From positions 38,461,225 to 38,525,224 of the forward strand of contig NC_086031.1 of NCBI RefSeq assembly GCF_036323735.1: 64,000 bases of DNA, in the 5' to 3' direction. This document shows positions 45,541 through 56,117 of this stretch, piece after piece. The translations under genes were made by a program, and so were the position numbers. The notes below the pieces were generated by a model. The model saw nothing but the letters and a program-made list of their open reading frames with translations. It was not told where the DNA came from and ran no database searches. Every line of letters starts with the position of its first letter. The stretch's first letter is position 1. The DNA comes from Rattus norvegicus. Its lineage: Eukaryota > Chordata > Mammalia > Rodentia > Muridae.

Positions 45541-45544
45541 ACAT
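45285..45544 (+). mobile_element. RSINE1/B4-type SINE with CA tail
   Basis: 'gaagacccatgtaaagatat', 'gggtgtggtggtacatgctt', 'ggatctctgaaagtacac', then 'gattgtcctctgatctcc' and (AC)30 at 45481-45544. Confidence 0.7.
45481..45544 (+). repeat. (AC)n microsatellite
   Basis: About 30 AC units with one AAAC interruption, grown from a SINE tail. Confidence 0.98.
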
Positions 45545-45969
45545 ATTGCAAAATACACACATAAAACAAAAATAATCCAATGTTCTTTAAAGTAGTGAAG
45601 GAAAGGAAATTGGAATTTTACTATTATCTAGAGTAAAGTATAAAATGTTTATTAGTGACATTTAATCAAATATTATTCTGGACCTACATTTCACAGTTAT
45701 TTATTCTGGTAGGTATTGTGCTTATTAAGTACTGAGCATTGTTACAACTGGAATTGCAGTGATTATTTTCATTCTGAACGGTGTTGTCCTGAAAGCATGC
45801 AGCTAGTAGAAAATTCTATAAGAAGTAAGTATGATACACAATCAGAAATAAAATACAGGAGAAGAGGACAATAAGAAAGGCCCTTTACAAAAATACTTGT
45901 TAGGAATTACTCTATCTTCATTTCTGTCACTTTGGTAAAATATTCTAACAAAAATAAACAGGGAATGTA
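45545..45969. other. No gene; unassigned DNA
   Basis: AT-rich, no supported feature. Confidence 0.4.
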
Positions 45970-46167
45970 GAAGTTTGAATAATAATGACCCCTTAGGCTC
46001 ATATATTTGAATGCTTGGTCACCAGAGAGTAGCATTACTTGAGAGGGATTAGGAGTGTGGTCTTGTTCATGTAGCTATGGTCTTATTGGAGTAGGTATGG
46101 CATTGTTGGAGGGCTTCTGTTACTGGGGTTGGCTTTAGGGTTTACAAAAGCCCAAGTCAATCCCAGA

Positions 46168-46218
<51 letters not shown>

Positions 46219-46326
46219 CCCACCCCCCAGCTTGTGATTCTGAGCATGGAACTGTAAATCCTTTTACAGCATCATGTCTCCTTGCAAGTTGTCATGCGGC
46301 CCACCACCATAAAATATACTAAATCT
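45970..46326 (+). mobile_element. ORR1-like MaLR LTR, left part (split by L1)
   Basis: 'gtttgaataataatgacccc', 'atatttgaatgcttggtcac', 'gagagggattaggagtgtgg', 'gcttctgttactggggttgg', then an expanded (TC)24 at 46171-46219 and 'gcttgtgattctgagcatgg'. The LTR breaks at the L1 target site (46317-46326) and resumes at 46957. Confidence 0.75.
46171..46219 (+). repeat. (TC)n microsatellite
   Basis: About 24 TC units with one TTTC interruption, in the position of the short 'tctctctc' of this LTR family. Confidence 0.97.
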
Positions 46327-46945
46327 CTTTCGTTAGGTTAGGGAAGTCTTCTTCTATAATATTGTTGAAGATGTTTACTGGTATTTTAAGTTGGTAAACT
46401 TCACTCTTTTCTATACCTGTTATTCTTGGATTTGGTCTTTTCATTGTGTCCTATGGTCTTTTCATGTGTCCTGGATTTCCTAGATGTTTTGGGTTAGGAG
46501 CTTTTTACATTTTGCCTTTTCTTTGACTGTCGTGTCAATGTTTTCTATTATATCTTCTATACCTGAGATTCTCTCTTCTATCTCTTGTATTCTGTTGGTG
46601 ATGCTTGTATCTATGACTCCTGATCTTTTTCCTGGCTTTTCCATCTCCAGGGTTGCTCCATTTGTGATTCCTTTATTGTTTTTATCTTGATTTTTAGATC
46701 CCATACCCTAGCAGCACAAGTAGTAGAGTATTATCAATGGGAGGAGAGGCCCTTGGTCCTGTGGAGACTCAGTACCCCAGTGCAGGGGGATTAGCGGGAT
46801 GTTATGGCAGTGAGAAGGGAGTGGGTGGATGGGGGAGCACTCTCAGAGGCAGGGCGAGGGGGAACAGGATAGTGGGTTTGCAGAGGGGAAACGGGAAAGG
46901 TGAATAATATTTGAAATGTAAATAACTAAAATAAACATTTTTAAA
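46327..46945 (+). mobile_element. 5'-inverted (twin-primed) L1: ORF1 piece plus 3' UTR
   Basis: 46327-46704 is antisense ORF1. 46705-46945 is sense 3' UTR ('gggaggagaggcccttggtc', 'tttgcagaggggaaacggg', 'atttgaaatgtaaataac') ending in an A-rich terminus. ORF2 and the rest of ORF1 are missing, so inversion came with a large internal deletion. Flanks carry 'tactaaatct' (46317-46326) and 'tattaaatct' (46957-46966), 9 of 10 identical: a target-site duplication. Confidence 0.8.
46480..46704 (-). pseudogene. L1 ORF1 (ORF1p) fragment, coiled-coil region
   Basis: 75 codons on the minus strand encode the ORF1p coiled-coil part, with ITNRIQEIEERISGIED and IENIDTTVKEKAKCKKLL, a heptad-like pattern. ORF1p is the RNA-binding trimeric L1 protein. 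Only this inner segment is kept; the frame further downstream (toward 46327) is disrupted. No start of its own and no RRM or C-terminal domain, so it is non-functional. Confidence 0.85.
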
Positions 46946-47040
46946 GATGGAAAAGGTATTAAATCTATGAATCTGTTACCAGCCCCAAAGAGGTTCTGTA
47001 ATCATGGTAACTTTCACAGCAAAAAACAGTGACTGAGACA
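46946..47040 (+). mobile_element. ORR1-like MaLR LTR, right part
   Basis: 'ctgttaccagccccaaagag', 'catggtaactttcacagcaa' and 'cagtgactgagacagg' complete the LTR split by the L1. Confidence 0.7.
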
Positions 47041-48045
47041 GGTATGTAAGGTGGTTGTTTCAGCTCAAAGTTCCAGATTGGAGTGCACCATAGGAGATAA
47101 GTCACAGAGGCCTGAGTCTGAAGTCACTGGGCACTGTTGCACCCAGGAATTATAGCCACTTAACGTTGTCTTCACAAATTTTGAATTAAAAAAAAAACAA
47201 GCCAGCAGTAAAGAGGAAGAAACTTGGAATCCCCTACACTTAAAAATCCCCTTTTACATAAATGTAGGAATATGGGAAACGATGTTAATGAAATCAAAGC
47301 AATGGTAATAACTAAAGAAATGTCTACGGAAGTTTTTGCAGAAGTGACCAAATCCAGAAACAGAAGACAAATATCAGCTCTCCATGCATACATGACTTTA
47401 TCATCAATTAGAAGTGAGACACCAGTGAAATATGTCTGCTTTTATCTTCATAGCTACTACTTGAAACTAAAAAAGACATTTCCTCTCATTGTAATTAAGC
47501 CATTTGTTTAATGCCTGCTCCCAGGCACAAGTGATTAGAAACCAAAATGATTACTGAGTGCAGCAAAAACCTAATCAATATAACCTGATTCATTTATCAT
47601 GCTGTGCTATATTACAAATGTTAAAACACGAGTAATGAAACACTCCACATCTTTTCCTTCACGAAGAATTCACTTTATAAATCGCATGTGAAAAATATCG
47701 GTGGTTGGGTGGGCCTTTTCCAAAATGCTGCTTTATCTTCCTCGCATAAATAACTGTGTCCTCATGAATCTCAATCAGGAAAGAGTTATGGCAGCGATCA
47801 TCAGATTAAATGTGCTTTCATTTGTTCTGAAAATAAAAACAGATCCATTTCCACAGGATAGATCACAAATGCGGCAAGTGCATTCCAAACTGTTATCTGT
47901 GCTTCATACAGGAATGAGCTTTAACTATATTGATTCTCTAAAAAGACAGTCATTGCCCCATCACTTAGCAGCTGCTGATGGCAGGTAAGTTTTAACTTGA
48001 CTGTCAGTTTCTTCATTTGCAAAGAAAATGCACGGCAATAATTCA
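47041..48045. other. Repeat-poor stretch with a strong 5' splice-site motif
   Basis: About 1 kb with no rodent repeat. Two 95-codon plus-strand frames (47224-47511 and 47701-47988) lie in the same phase, with stops between them. A consensus donor CAG|GTAAGT lies at 47982-47990. Composition is complex and even, as in conserved non-coding or exonic DNA. Confidence 0.5.
47779..47984 (+). other. Candidate exon ending in a consensus splice donor
   Basis: If the 'ctcaatcag' at 47770-47778 is used as acceptor and CAG|GTAAGT as donor, a 206-bp segment open in one frame results. The polypyrimidine tract upstream is weak. The encoded peptide (for example LPHHLAAADGR at its end) is not recognised. A non-coding RNA exon or chance donor match are equally possible. 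Confidence 0.2.
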
Positions 48046-48330
48046 GTAGGGGGCTGGGGAGATGGCTCAGTTGTAAGAGTACTTGCTGCACAACCAGGAC
48101 TGGAAGGTTAGAACATAGCACATACATAAAGGCTAAGTGGAGTTACTCACATTCCTCTAACTCCAGTGCTAAAAGGAGCAGAGACCAAAGAATAGCAGAC
48201 AACCCAGTTCCAGATGGAGTGAGCGACCCTACCTCAAAGGAATAGGTGCAGAGTGATGGGTCAGAGTATCTGATGGCCTCTTCATGTCTCCATGCATACC
48301 ATACATACAAAGAATTTTGCAATTCTTTTC
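48046..48330 (+). mobile_element. RSINE1/B4-type SINE
   Basis: Well preserved head 'ggctggggagatggctcagt', then 'agagtacttgctgcacaac', 'gagcgaccctacctcaaagg', and 3' block 'ctcttcatgtctccatgcat'. Confidence 0.8.
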
Positions 48331-48542
48331 AGTAATTCAGTATTTGCAGAATGCCATAATCTATGAATAAGCGACCCACCCTAAACCAAGATAGAGTAAG
48401 GAGTCAATAAGTTAGCTATTATTTTTTCCTTTAATGGAGACGTGGTATCCATTTCAATGTCAGTTAATTGGTCTTCCATGTTCTCTATTTTCACACAAAA
48501 ATGGAGGTTTCGATCCTCATTTTCCTCTTCAAAACTCCAGAC

Positions 48543-48803
48543 TTGAGGCAAGAGAGATAGATCAGCAAGTTATTATTGTTCAAGCAGAAGGACCTGAGTT
48601 TACTCCCTAGCAACCATGCAAAACAGTAGGTGTGGTCACAGATCTGTAATCCCAGCAGTCTGAGAGCAAAGAGAGGAGAATTACTGAGATTGGCTGGCTG
48701 CCAACCTGTGAGACCCTATGCCAAGGGGGTAAAATGGAGAGTACCAACCTGATGGACAACATCTTCCTGTAGTGTAGACATACACACATACAGATGTTTC
48801 CCC

Positions 48804-48843
<40 letters not shown>
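48543..48843 (+). mobile_element. RSINE1/B4-type SINE with CA tail
   Basis: 'gaaggacctgagtttactcc', 'ggtgtggtcacagatctgta', 'atcccagcagtctgagag', 'ctgtgagaccctatgccaag', then (CA)19 at 48805-48843. Confidence 0.75.
48805..48843 (+). repeat. (AC)n microsatellite
   Basis: About 19 pure AC units in a SINE tail. Confidence 0.97.
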
Positions 48844-48844
<1 letters not shown>

Positions 48845-49129
48845 CTACATTCTTTCATTATAAAGACCTAAGCATTCAGGGCAAATATTACTAAGATTTA
48901 GAAAACTTCAAAAAATGGTGGACTGGAAAGATTGTGGGCACCAGAGAAAGAGAAAATCTGTGATGAGGTTGTCTCTCCTAAAAATGACAGGAAATCTTCA
49001 CTCAAGATACCACATCAGTATGTGGCAGCTAAAAGGTAGCTTGAACAAGGACAATAGACATGCTAATGTGCAACGAGAAATCTCAAGAGGCTCCATTCCT
49101 AATTAAAGACTTAGGGAGAAATTAATCAC

Positions 49130-49132
<3 letters not shown>

Positions 49133-49197
<65 letters not shown>

Positions 49198-49278
49198 AGG
49201 GAGAGAGAGAGAGAAGGAGGAGGAGGAGGAGGAGGAGGAGGAGGAGGAGGAGGAGGAGGAGGAGGAGGAGGAGGAGAA
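49133..49278 (+). repeat. (GA)n(GGA)n compound purine repeat
   Basis: About 31 GA units, a short mixed segment, then about 20 pure AGG units to 49275. The minus-strand poly-Ser/Leu frame is an artefact. Confidence 0.98.
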
Positions 49279-49377
49279 AGTCTTTCCCAGGGACATGCCT
49301 CCTATAGCCAATATCAAGTGGTGAAGTTATATACATACAAAAAACAGTACCAAACAGACAAAGCTGGTTGTATCCAT

Positions 49378-49379
<2 letters not shown>

Positions 49380-49423
<44 letters not shown>
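49380..49423 (+). repeat. (GT)n microsatellite
   Basis: About 22 pure GT units, in the same part of the L1 3' UTR as the (TG)n at 7421. Confidence 0.97.
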
Positions 49424-49425
<2 letters not shown>

Positions 49426-49496
49426 CAGCAACAATTAAAGATGCCATAAGTTAGAGAGTAAGGGGATAATATATAATTATTTTTCAATTTAAAAAA

Positions 49497-49757
49497 CAGG
49501 CCTGAATTTGAATTCCCAGGACCCACATAAAAATCTGGATATGGTGAGCTTGCTTATAAGTCTTGTGCTGAAGGGAAAGAGAAAGGATTCCTTAAGGTCC
49601 CTGACTAGCCCCCTTAGATCAACTGGTGAGCTCCATATTCCATGATCTCTATGTCAAAATATAAGACAGTGTGATTTAGGAAGCCATCTGATTTCGATGT
49701 TTGGCTTCCATATTCAAAATCATGCACCCATGTACAGAGATTAAATATACAAACACA
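49497..49757 (+). mobile_element. RSINE1/B4-type SINE
   Basis: 'gaatttgaattcccaggacc', 'cacataaaaatctggatatg', 'caactggtgagctccatatt', and a weak 3' part ending 'catgcacccatgtacagag'. The head is lost or replaced by the L1 end before it. Confidence 0.6.
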
Positions 49758-49758
49758 T

Positions 49759-51140
49759 CAAGAAGTTAGACTCCAGAGAGCCAAATCACCCTATTAAAAA
49801 ATGGGGTACAGAGCTAAACAAAACATTCTTAGCTGAGGATTATCGAATGGCCAAAAAGCACCTAAAGAAATGTTCAACATCCTTAGTCATCAGGGAAATG
49901 CAAATCAAAACAACTCTGAGATTCCACCTCATACCAGTCAGAATGGCTAAGATAAAAAACGCAGGTGACAGCAGATGCTGGCGAGCATGTGGAGAAAGAG
50001 GAACATTCCTCCATTGTTGTTGGGATTGCAAACTGGTACAACAACTCTGGAAATCAGTCTGTAGATTCCTCAGAACATTAGACATTACACTACCTGAGGA
50101 CAAAGCTATAACTCTCTTGGGCATATACCCAAAAGATGCTCCAACATACAACAAAGGTATATGCTTCACTATGTTCATAGCAGCCTTATTTATAATAGAA
50201 TAGCCAGAAGCTGGAAAGAACCCAGATGCCCTTCAACAGAGGAATGGATTCAAAAATATGGTACATATACACAATAGAGTACTACTCAGCTATCAAAAAC
50301 AATGACTTCATGAAATTCATAGGCAAATGGAATGAACTAGAAAATATCATCCTGAGTGAGGTTACTCAATCACAGAAAAACACACTTGGTATTCACTCAC
50401 TGATAAGTGGATATTAGCCAAAAAGCTCAAATTACACAAAATGCAATCTACAGACCACTGGAAGCTCAAGAAGAAGGATGACCAAAATGCAAATGCTCCT
50501 ACTCCTTCTTAAAAGGGGGAAAATATTCATAGGAGCAAGGATATGGAAACAAGGTTTAGAGCAGTGGCTCAAGGAATGGCCATTCAGAGCCTGAAACACA
50601 TGTGTTTCATATCTATACAGCCACCAAAACTAGATAATATTGATGAAGCTAAAAAATGCATGCAGAAAGGGACTGGATATAGATCTCTCCTGAGAGACAC
50701 ATCCAGAGCATGTCCAATACAGAGGTCAATGCTAGCAGCAAACCACTGAACTGAGAATAGGACCCCCCTTGGGGGGAATTAGAGGAAGGATTGAAAGAGT
50801 TGAAGGAGCTTGCAACACCATAAAAGCAACAATGCCAACCAACCAGAGCTTCCAGGGACTAAACCACTACCAAAAGACTATACATGGACTGACCCAGGGC
50901 TCCATCTGCATATGTTGCAGAGAATAGCCTTGTTGGGGCACCAGTGGAAGGGAAAGCCCTTGGTCTTGTCAACGTTGGACGGTGCAGGGGAATATGGGAG
51001 AGGGCGATAAGGGGGATATATAGGGGGAACACCCATATGGGGGATGGAGAGGGGAGGGAATGGGGGCTTATGGACAGGAAACCGGGAAGGGGAATAACCT
51101 TTGAAATGTAAGTAAAGAAATATATAATAAAAAATTTAAA
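49759..51140 (+). mobile_element. 5'-truncated L1, young rat-type
   Basis: Starts inside ORF2 at 'catcaagaagttagactcc' and runs through the ORF2 C-terminus (stop near 50415) and the whole 3' UTR to 'aggaaaccgggaaggggaat', 'tgaaatgtaagtaaagaaat' and an A-rich tail at 51128-51140. About 1.38 kb. No clear target-site duplication found by eye. Confidence 0.9.
49783..50417 (+). pseudogene. L1 ORF2 (ORF2p) C-terminal fragment, frameshifted
   Basis: Encodes the C-terminal region of ORF2p after the reverse transcriptase, including the Cys-rich motif C-x3-C-x7-H-x4-C (CWRACGERGTFLHCCWDC). The frame runs to 50203, where a 5-bp tandem duplication (AATAG at 50194 and 50199) creates a TAG stop and shifts frame. 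The native frame resumes at about 50210 and ends with SLISGY at 50415. Endonuclease and reverse transcriptase domains are absent. Confidence 0.92.
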
Positions 51141-51141
51141 A

Positions 51142-51350
51142 ACTGTAATTATGTGTATGTGTGTATATCTATGTGTGCCTACGCATTCCTCAGAATAATT
51201 GTATACAGAGACCAGAGTGAGGCATCCCATCCCCTTGAGGTAGAGTTATGGGTAATTGTGAGTCACTTGACATGGGTGCTAGGACCTGAATTTTAGTCCT
51301 CTGCAAGATCCACAATCACTCTTAACTACTGAGCCATTTCTTCCTCTCCC
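51142..51350 (-). mobile_element. B3-type SINE
   Basis: 'attatgtgtatgtgtgtata', 'agaccagagtgaggcatccc', 'catgggtgctaggacctgaa', 'cactcttaactactgagcca' form a clear antisense B3. Confidence 0.8.
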
Positions 51351-52247
51351 CACCCCAATATTTAAACAGAGACACAACTACTTACAAGATGTCATATGTC
51401 AAGAAAATTAAGGAGCACACTGAGAACAAGGATGTTGAACATCTATCTCTCGCCCCTGCACTCATGAGATACAACGCTTGAATTTCAGCACTATGCTAGA
51501 AGCAGATGGCTAAGAATCCACTAAACAGCAGGTAGTAAAAGGAGAAGATGTGATGGGTGCCAAAGGACTTAGAAACCTGGAGGAGGCCCCACACCACCCT
51601 CTTTGACATAACTATTAGGAGCAGCCTAGTATCTGAATTAAATGTCATCAGGACAGAATTGCATGTGGAGAAAGGTACTCAATATTCTTCAAGGAGCATA
51701 ACTGGTATTTCTTTTATAGGACATTAAACAACAGCACTGATAAATTATTTGCAGAAAGCTGCTATAAATTGCACTGTGTAACATATGCAGTTCCAAGAAT
51801 CAGACAGTCTCCCACGAACTTTCATGATAATTTCTTTGCCGATAGAAAAAAAAACTACAGAAAATGTAACAAGAAAGGTCATCTGGGAAAGATATGGGTT
51901 CCCTCTAGCTTACAAATTGAGTCTTCCAGAAAGCAATCAGTACCACATCCTCCCCATTCCTTGCTTCATATTTCATCTGTTATCTCCTGTAGCTGGGATT
52001 GAGTTTGTGATTTCAAATTTCACAGATGGAGCATAATCAGAAAATTTTGACATAAATATGTAACCACTGATTATCAGTGCACACAATTCACTCATACACA
52101 GAAGCCTCGCCATATTTATTAACCAAATATTTCTATGTAGGGAGAGTTAGCAGCAAAAGGGAAAGAGGAGAGAAGAGAGAGAGGAAGAGAGAGAGAGAGG
52201 CTTGCAAAATTCATGATAATTAGATTTTGCAAGAACCTCAGCAAACA
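51351..52247. other. No gene; unassigned DNA
   Basis: Two overlapping frames near 51770-52036 (77 and 83 codons) are unrecognised. A purine-rich patch at 52155-52200 precedes the next SINE. Confidence 0.45.
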
Positions 52248-52558
52248 TTTTTCTGCACAAACATGAGGACTATGTTTAAATCCTCTGAACCTGTGTAAAA
52301 GTTTGGCATGTCTGTATAACTTTAACACCAGTGCTGCAAGTTAGGAGAAAAGGATAAGCAGATTTCTCAAGCTAATAGCCAGTCACTTCAGCTTGAACAG
52401 GAGTCCCAGTTCAATGAAATAATCTGTATTTAACAAACAAGGTGGAGAAATCTAATAAGCAAGACAACTAACATTGACCTCCTCTAGCCTCTTCATGAAT
52501 ACATACGTGATTGCTCCCATGCATGCACACTGATGAATACAGAGTTATTCAACGCACG

Positions 52559-52613
<55 letters not shown>
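52248..52613 (+). mobile_element. RSINE1/B4-type SINE with CA tail
   Basis: 'acaaacatgaggactatgtt', 'gtgtaaaagtttggcatgtc', 'acaaggtggagaaatctaat', 'acattgacctcctctagcct', then a CG/CA tail (CGCA)2(CA)26 at 52553-52613. Confidence 0.7.
52553..52613 (+). repeat. (CGCA)(CA)n microsatellite
   Basis: Starts with three CGCA-like units, then about 26 CA units. Confidence 0.97.
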
Positions 52614-52614
<1 letters not shown>

Positions 52615-53429
52615 AATGTGACAAATAGACTTTCATTGTGTTTGTTTTTCTTAAAAGGACTCTGCTTTGCTGTATCTTAATCGAAAAGGTAATGACGAAA
52701 AACTGTGAGACTGTACGAAGTCAAATTGAAAATACCCTATACTCATACAATTGATCTAGTGTAGGACTCCAGCATTTACAATGTTTATAAGTTCCTAGCT
52801 TTTAAAATTTGATGTGTAGTTAGGGTCAGGAGCCATATATAGAAACTAAAAAATAATTCTTCCCAATACTGTTTACTACATAATTTTTTTTCAATTTACT
52901 CTTTGAGAGTTTCATATATGCATACAATGTGTTTTGATCCCATCCATTTTTCCTTTAACTCTCCATGAAGAGACCTTTTGTTCAAATCTGTATAGAAAAG
53001 GTGACATAACAAATCCAGAAAGGCTTGACAGCAAAAGAAAAATCATGACACAGGTGCCTACTTCTCCACCTAGGAGAGTTAAATTGTTTGCCAAGTTGAT
53101 GCCAGAGGACTAGAGAGAGACAGAAATAGTTAATGCAGAATAAAAAGAAAACAATAAGCAAAGATGAAAAACAATCCAACCATGAGTCCACTAAGAAAGA
53201 CACTGTAAATGTTAAAGAATTTCAAAGTACTGATAAAGTTTAAAATAAATATACACAGTGTTTTCCATTATGGAAATAATACCAAAGTAGAAAATTGTAA
53301 TTCAAAAAATATACTCACAATACCAAGACCAAAAGGTACCTTGAAAATAACTTTACTAAAAATGTTCAGGACCCTTATGTATGAAGCTATAAAACTCTAC
53401 TCAAACAAGAACTTTAAATAAATAGGAAT
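52614..53429. other. No gene; AT-rich unassigned DNA
   Basis: Frames of 60-73 codons, unrecognised. No repeat assigned. Confidence 0.45.
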
Positions 53430-53630
53430 ACCAGAGCAGTTGTGGCAAACCCCTTTAATCCCAAAACTTGAGGAGTGGGCAAGAGGCAAGCAAAGATAGG
53501 TGGACCTCTATGAGTTTGAGACCAGTCTAGTCTATACAGGGAGTTCCAATACAATCAATTCTACACAGAGAGACCTTGTTTCAAAAAACAACGTGAAATA
53601 AATAAATAAATAAATAAATAAATAAATAGG
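53430..53630 (+). mobile_element. B1 SINE with (AAAT)n tail
   Basis: 7SL-derived body: 'gttgtggcaaacccctttaa', 'gataggtggacctctatgag', 'tgagaccagtctagtctata', 'acacagagagaccttgtttc', then (AAAT)8 at 53596-53628. About 10-20% diverged by eye. Confidence 0.85.
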
Positions 53631-54488
53631 AGTTAAAAAAAAACTTTGAAGTAAATAGAAAGGTACTTTGACTTGCAATGAATAAATGTAATTTTGCATC
53701 TTAATAGCTCCCTCAACCTCATCAATAAATTTAGTATATGCCTAATAATTCTAATTTATGGTTTTTTTTATACTTTTTTATTAACTTGAGTATTTCTTAT
53801 ATACATTTCAGGTGTTATTCCCTTTCCCGGTATCCGGGCAAACATCCCCCTCCCCCCTCCCCTTCCTTATGGGTGCTCCCCTCCCAACCCTCCCCCCATT
53901 GCCGCCCTCCCCCCACCAGTCTAGTTCACTGGGGGTTCAGTCTTAGCAGGACCCAGGGCTTCCCCTTCCACTGGTGCTCTTACTAGGATATGCATTGCTA
54001 CCTATGAGGTCAGAGTCCAGGGTCAGTCCATGTATAGTCTTTAGGTAGTGGCTTAGTCCCTGGAAGCTCTGGTTGCTTGGCATTGTTGTACATATGGAGT
54101 CCCGAGCCCCTTCAAGCTCCTCCAGTTCTTTCTCTGATTCCTTCAACGGGGGTCCTATTCTCAGTTCAGTGGTTTGCTGCTGGCATTCGCCTCTGTATTT
54201 GCTGTATTCTGGCTGTGTCTCTTAGGAGCGATCTACATCCGGCTCCTGTCGGTCTGCACTTCTTTGCTTCATCCATCTTGTCTAATTGGGTGGCTATATA
54301 TGTATGGGCCACATGTGGGGCAGACTCTGAATGGGTGTTCCTTCACTCTCTGTTTTAATCTTTGCCTCTCTCTTCCCTGCCAAGGGTATTCTTGTTCCCC
54401 TTTTAAAGAGGAGTGAAGCATTCACATCTTGATCATCCGTCTTGAGTTTCATTTGCTCTAGGCATCTAGGGTAATTCAAGCATTTGGG

Positions 54489-55199
54489 CTAATAGCCACT
54501 TATCAATGAGTGCATACCATGTATGTCTTTCTGTGATTGGGTTAGCTCACTCAGGATGATGTTTTCCAGTTCCAACCATTTGTCTACGAATTTCATAAAG
54601 TCATTGTTTTTGATAGCTGAGTAATATTCCATTGTGTAGATGTACCACATTTTCTGTATCCATTCCTCTGTTGAAGGGCATCTGGGTTCTTTCCAGCTTC
54701 TGGCTATTATAAATAAGGCTGCAATGAACATAGTGGAGCACGTGTCTTTTTTATATGTTGGGGCATCTTTTGGGTATATGCCCAAGAGAGGTATAGCTGG
54801 ATCCTCAGGCAGTTCAATGTCCAATTTTCTGAGGAACCTCCAGACTGATTTCCAGAATGGTTGTACCAGTTTGCAATCCCACCAACAATGGAGGAGTGTT
54901 CCTCTTCCTCCACATCCTCCCCAGCATCTGTTGTCCCCTGAGTTTTTGATCTTAGCCATTCTCACTGGTGTGAGGTGAAATCTCAGGGTTGTTTTGATTT
55001 GCATTTCCCTTATGACTAAAGATGTTGAACATTTCTTTAGGTGTTTCTCAGCCATTCGGCATTCCTCAGCTGTGAATTCTTTGTTTAGCTCTGAACCCCA
55101 TTTTTTAATAGGGTTATTTGTTTCCCTGCGGTCTAACTTCTTGAGTTCTTTGTATATTTTGGATATAAGGCCTCTATCTGTTGTAGGATTGGTAAAGAT
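54489..55199 (-). pseudogene. L1 ORF2 C-terminal fragment, intact frame
   Basis: Minus-strand frame from the inversion junction to the native stop after SLISGY. Contains the C-x3-C-x7-H-x4-C motif (CWGGCGGRGTLLHCWWDC). About 237 L1 codons. Separated from its upstream part by the inversion, hence non-functional. Confidence 0.92.
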
Positions 55200-56117
55200 C
55201 AGTAGCCTTCCTCTACACAAAAGAGAAACAAGCCGAGAAAGAAATTAGGGAAACGACACCCTTCATAATAGACCCAAATAATATAAAGTACCTCGATGTG
55301 ACTTTAACCAAGCAAGTAAAAGATCTGTACAATAAGAACTACAAGACACTGAAGAAGGAAATTGAAGAAGACCTCAGAAGATGGAAAGATCTCCCATGCT
55401 CATGGATTGGTAGGATTAATATAGTAAAAATGGCCATTTTACCAAAAGCAATCTACAGATTCAATGCAATCCCCATCAAAATACCAATCCAATTCTTCAA
55501 AGAGTTAGACAGAACAATTTGCAAATTCATCTGGAATAACAAAAAACCCAGGATAGCTAAAGCTATCCTCAACAATAAAAGGACTTCAGGGGGAATCACT
55601 ATCCCTGAACTCAAGCAGTATTACAGAGCAATAGTGATAAAAACTGCATGGTATTGGTACAGAGACAGACAGATAGGCCAGTGGAATAGAATTGAAGACC
55701 CAGAAATGAACCCACACACCTATGGTCACTTGATTTTTGACAAGGGAGCCAAAACCATCAAATGGAAAAAAGATAGCATTTTCAGCAAATGGTGCTGGTT
55801 CAACTGGAGGTCAACATGTAGAAGAATGCAGATCGATCCATGCTTATCACCCTGTACAAAGCTTAAGTCCAAGTGGATCAAGGACCTCCACATCAAACCA
55901 GACACACTCAAACTAATAGAAGAAAAACTAGGGAAGCATCTGGAACACATGGGCACTGGAAAAAATTTCCTAAACAAAACACCAATGGCTTACGCTCTAA
56001 GATCAAGAATCGACAAATGGGATCTCATAAAACTGCAAAGCTTCTGTAAGGCAAAGGACACTGTGGTTAGGACAAAACGGCAACCAACAGATTGGGAAAA
56101 GATGTTTACCAATCCTA
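55200..56117 (+). pseudogene. L1 ORF2 internal fragment, inverted, intact frame
   Basis: About 305 codons open from the junction, covering the part of ORF2p between the reverse transcriptase and the Cys-rich end (for example LPCSWIGRINIVKMAILP and FIWNNKKPRIAK). The frame runs on 17 bp past the L1 edge to a stop at 56134 in flanking DNA. Confidence 0.92.

Larger units (their letters stand above)
48915..49495 (+). mobile_element. Old L1 3' UTR carrying two expanded microsatellites
   Basis: 'gactggaaagattgtgggca', 'aggttgtctctcctaaaaat', 'gacaatagacatgctaatgt', then the purine repeat; it resumes with 'tctttcccagggacatgcc' and 'ccaatatcaagtggtg', then (GT)22, then 'gggataatatataatta' and an A-rich end. 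This is the order of old murid L1 3' UTRs seen at 6965-7590. Confidence 0.65.
53761..56117 (-). mobile_element. Young 5'-inverted (twin-primed) L1, about 2.36 kb
   Basis: 53761-55199 is antisense: T-rich end, 3' UTR with a G-rich polypurine tract (53830-53920 as C-rich on the plus strand), ORF2 C-terminus. 55200-56117 is sense ORF2 from 'tcagtagccttcctctacac' to 'gatgtttaccaatccta'. The inverted piece stops where the forward piece starts, with about 17 bp shared ('gatctttaccaatccta'-like). Target-site duplication 'ctaatttatg' at 53751-53760 and 56115-56124, identical, with an adjoining T run. Both ORF2 pieces are free of stops, so the insertion is recent. Confidence 0.92.

Noticed and set aside
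48046..48120. tRNA-like A and B box sequence as a tRNA gene
   Set aside because: It is the tRNA-derived head of a SINE; no cloverleaf with acceptor stem is formed. The same holds for other SINE heads in the window.
49103..49447. 114-codon frame with His/Thr, Leu and Ser runs
   Set aside because: Composed of (GT), (GGA) and (GA) microsatellites within an L1 3' UTR.
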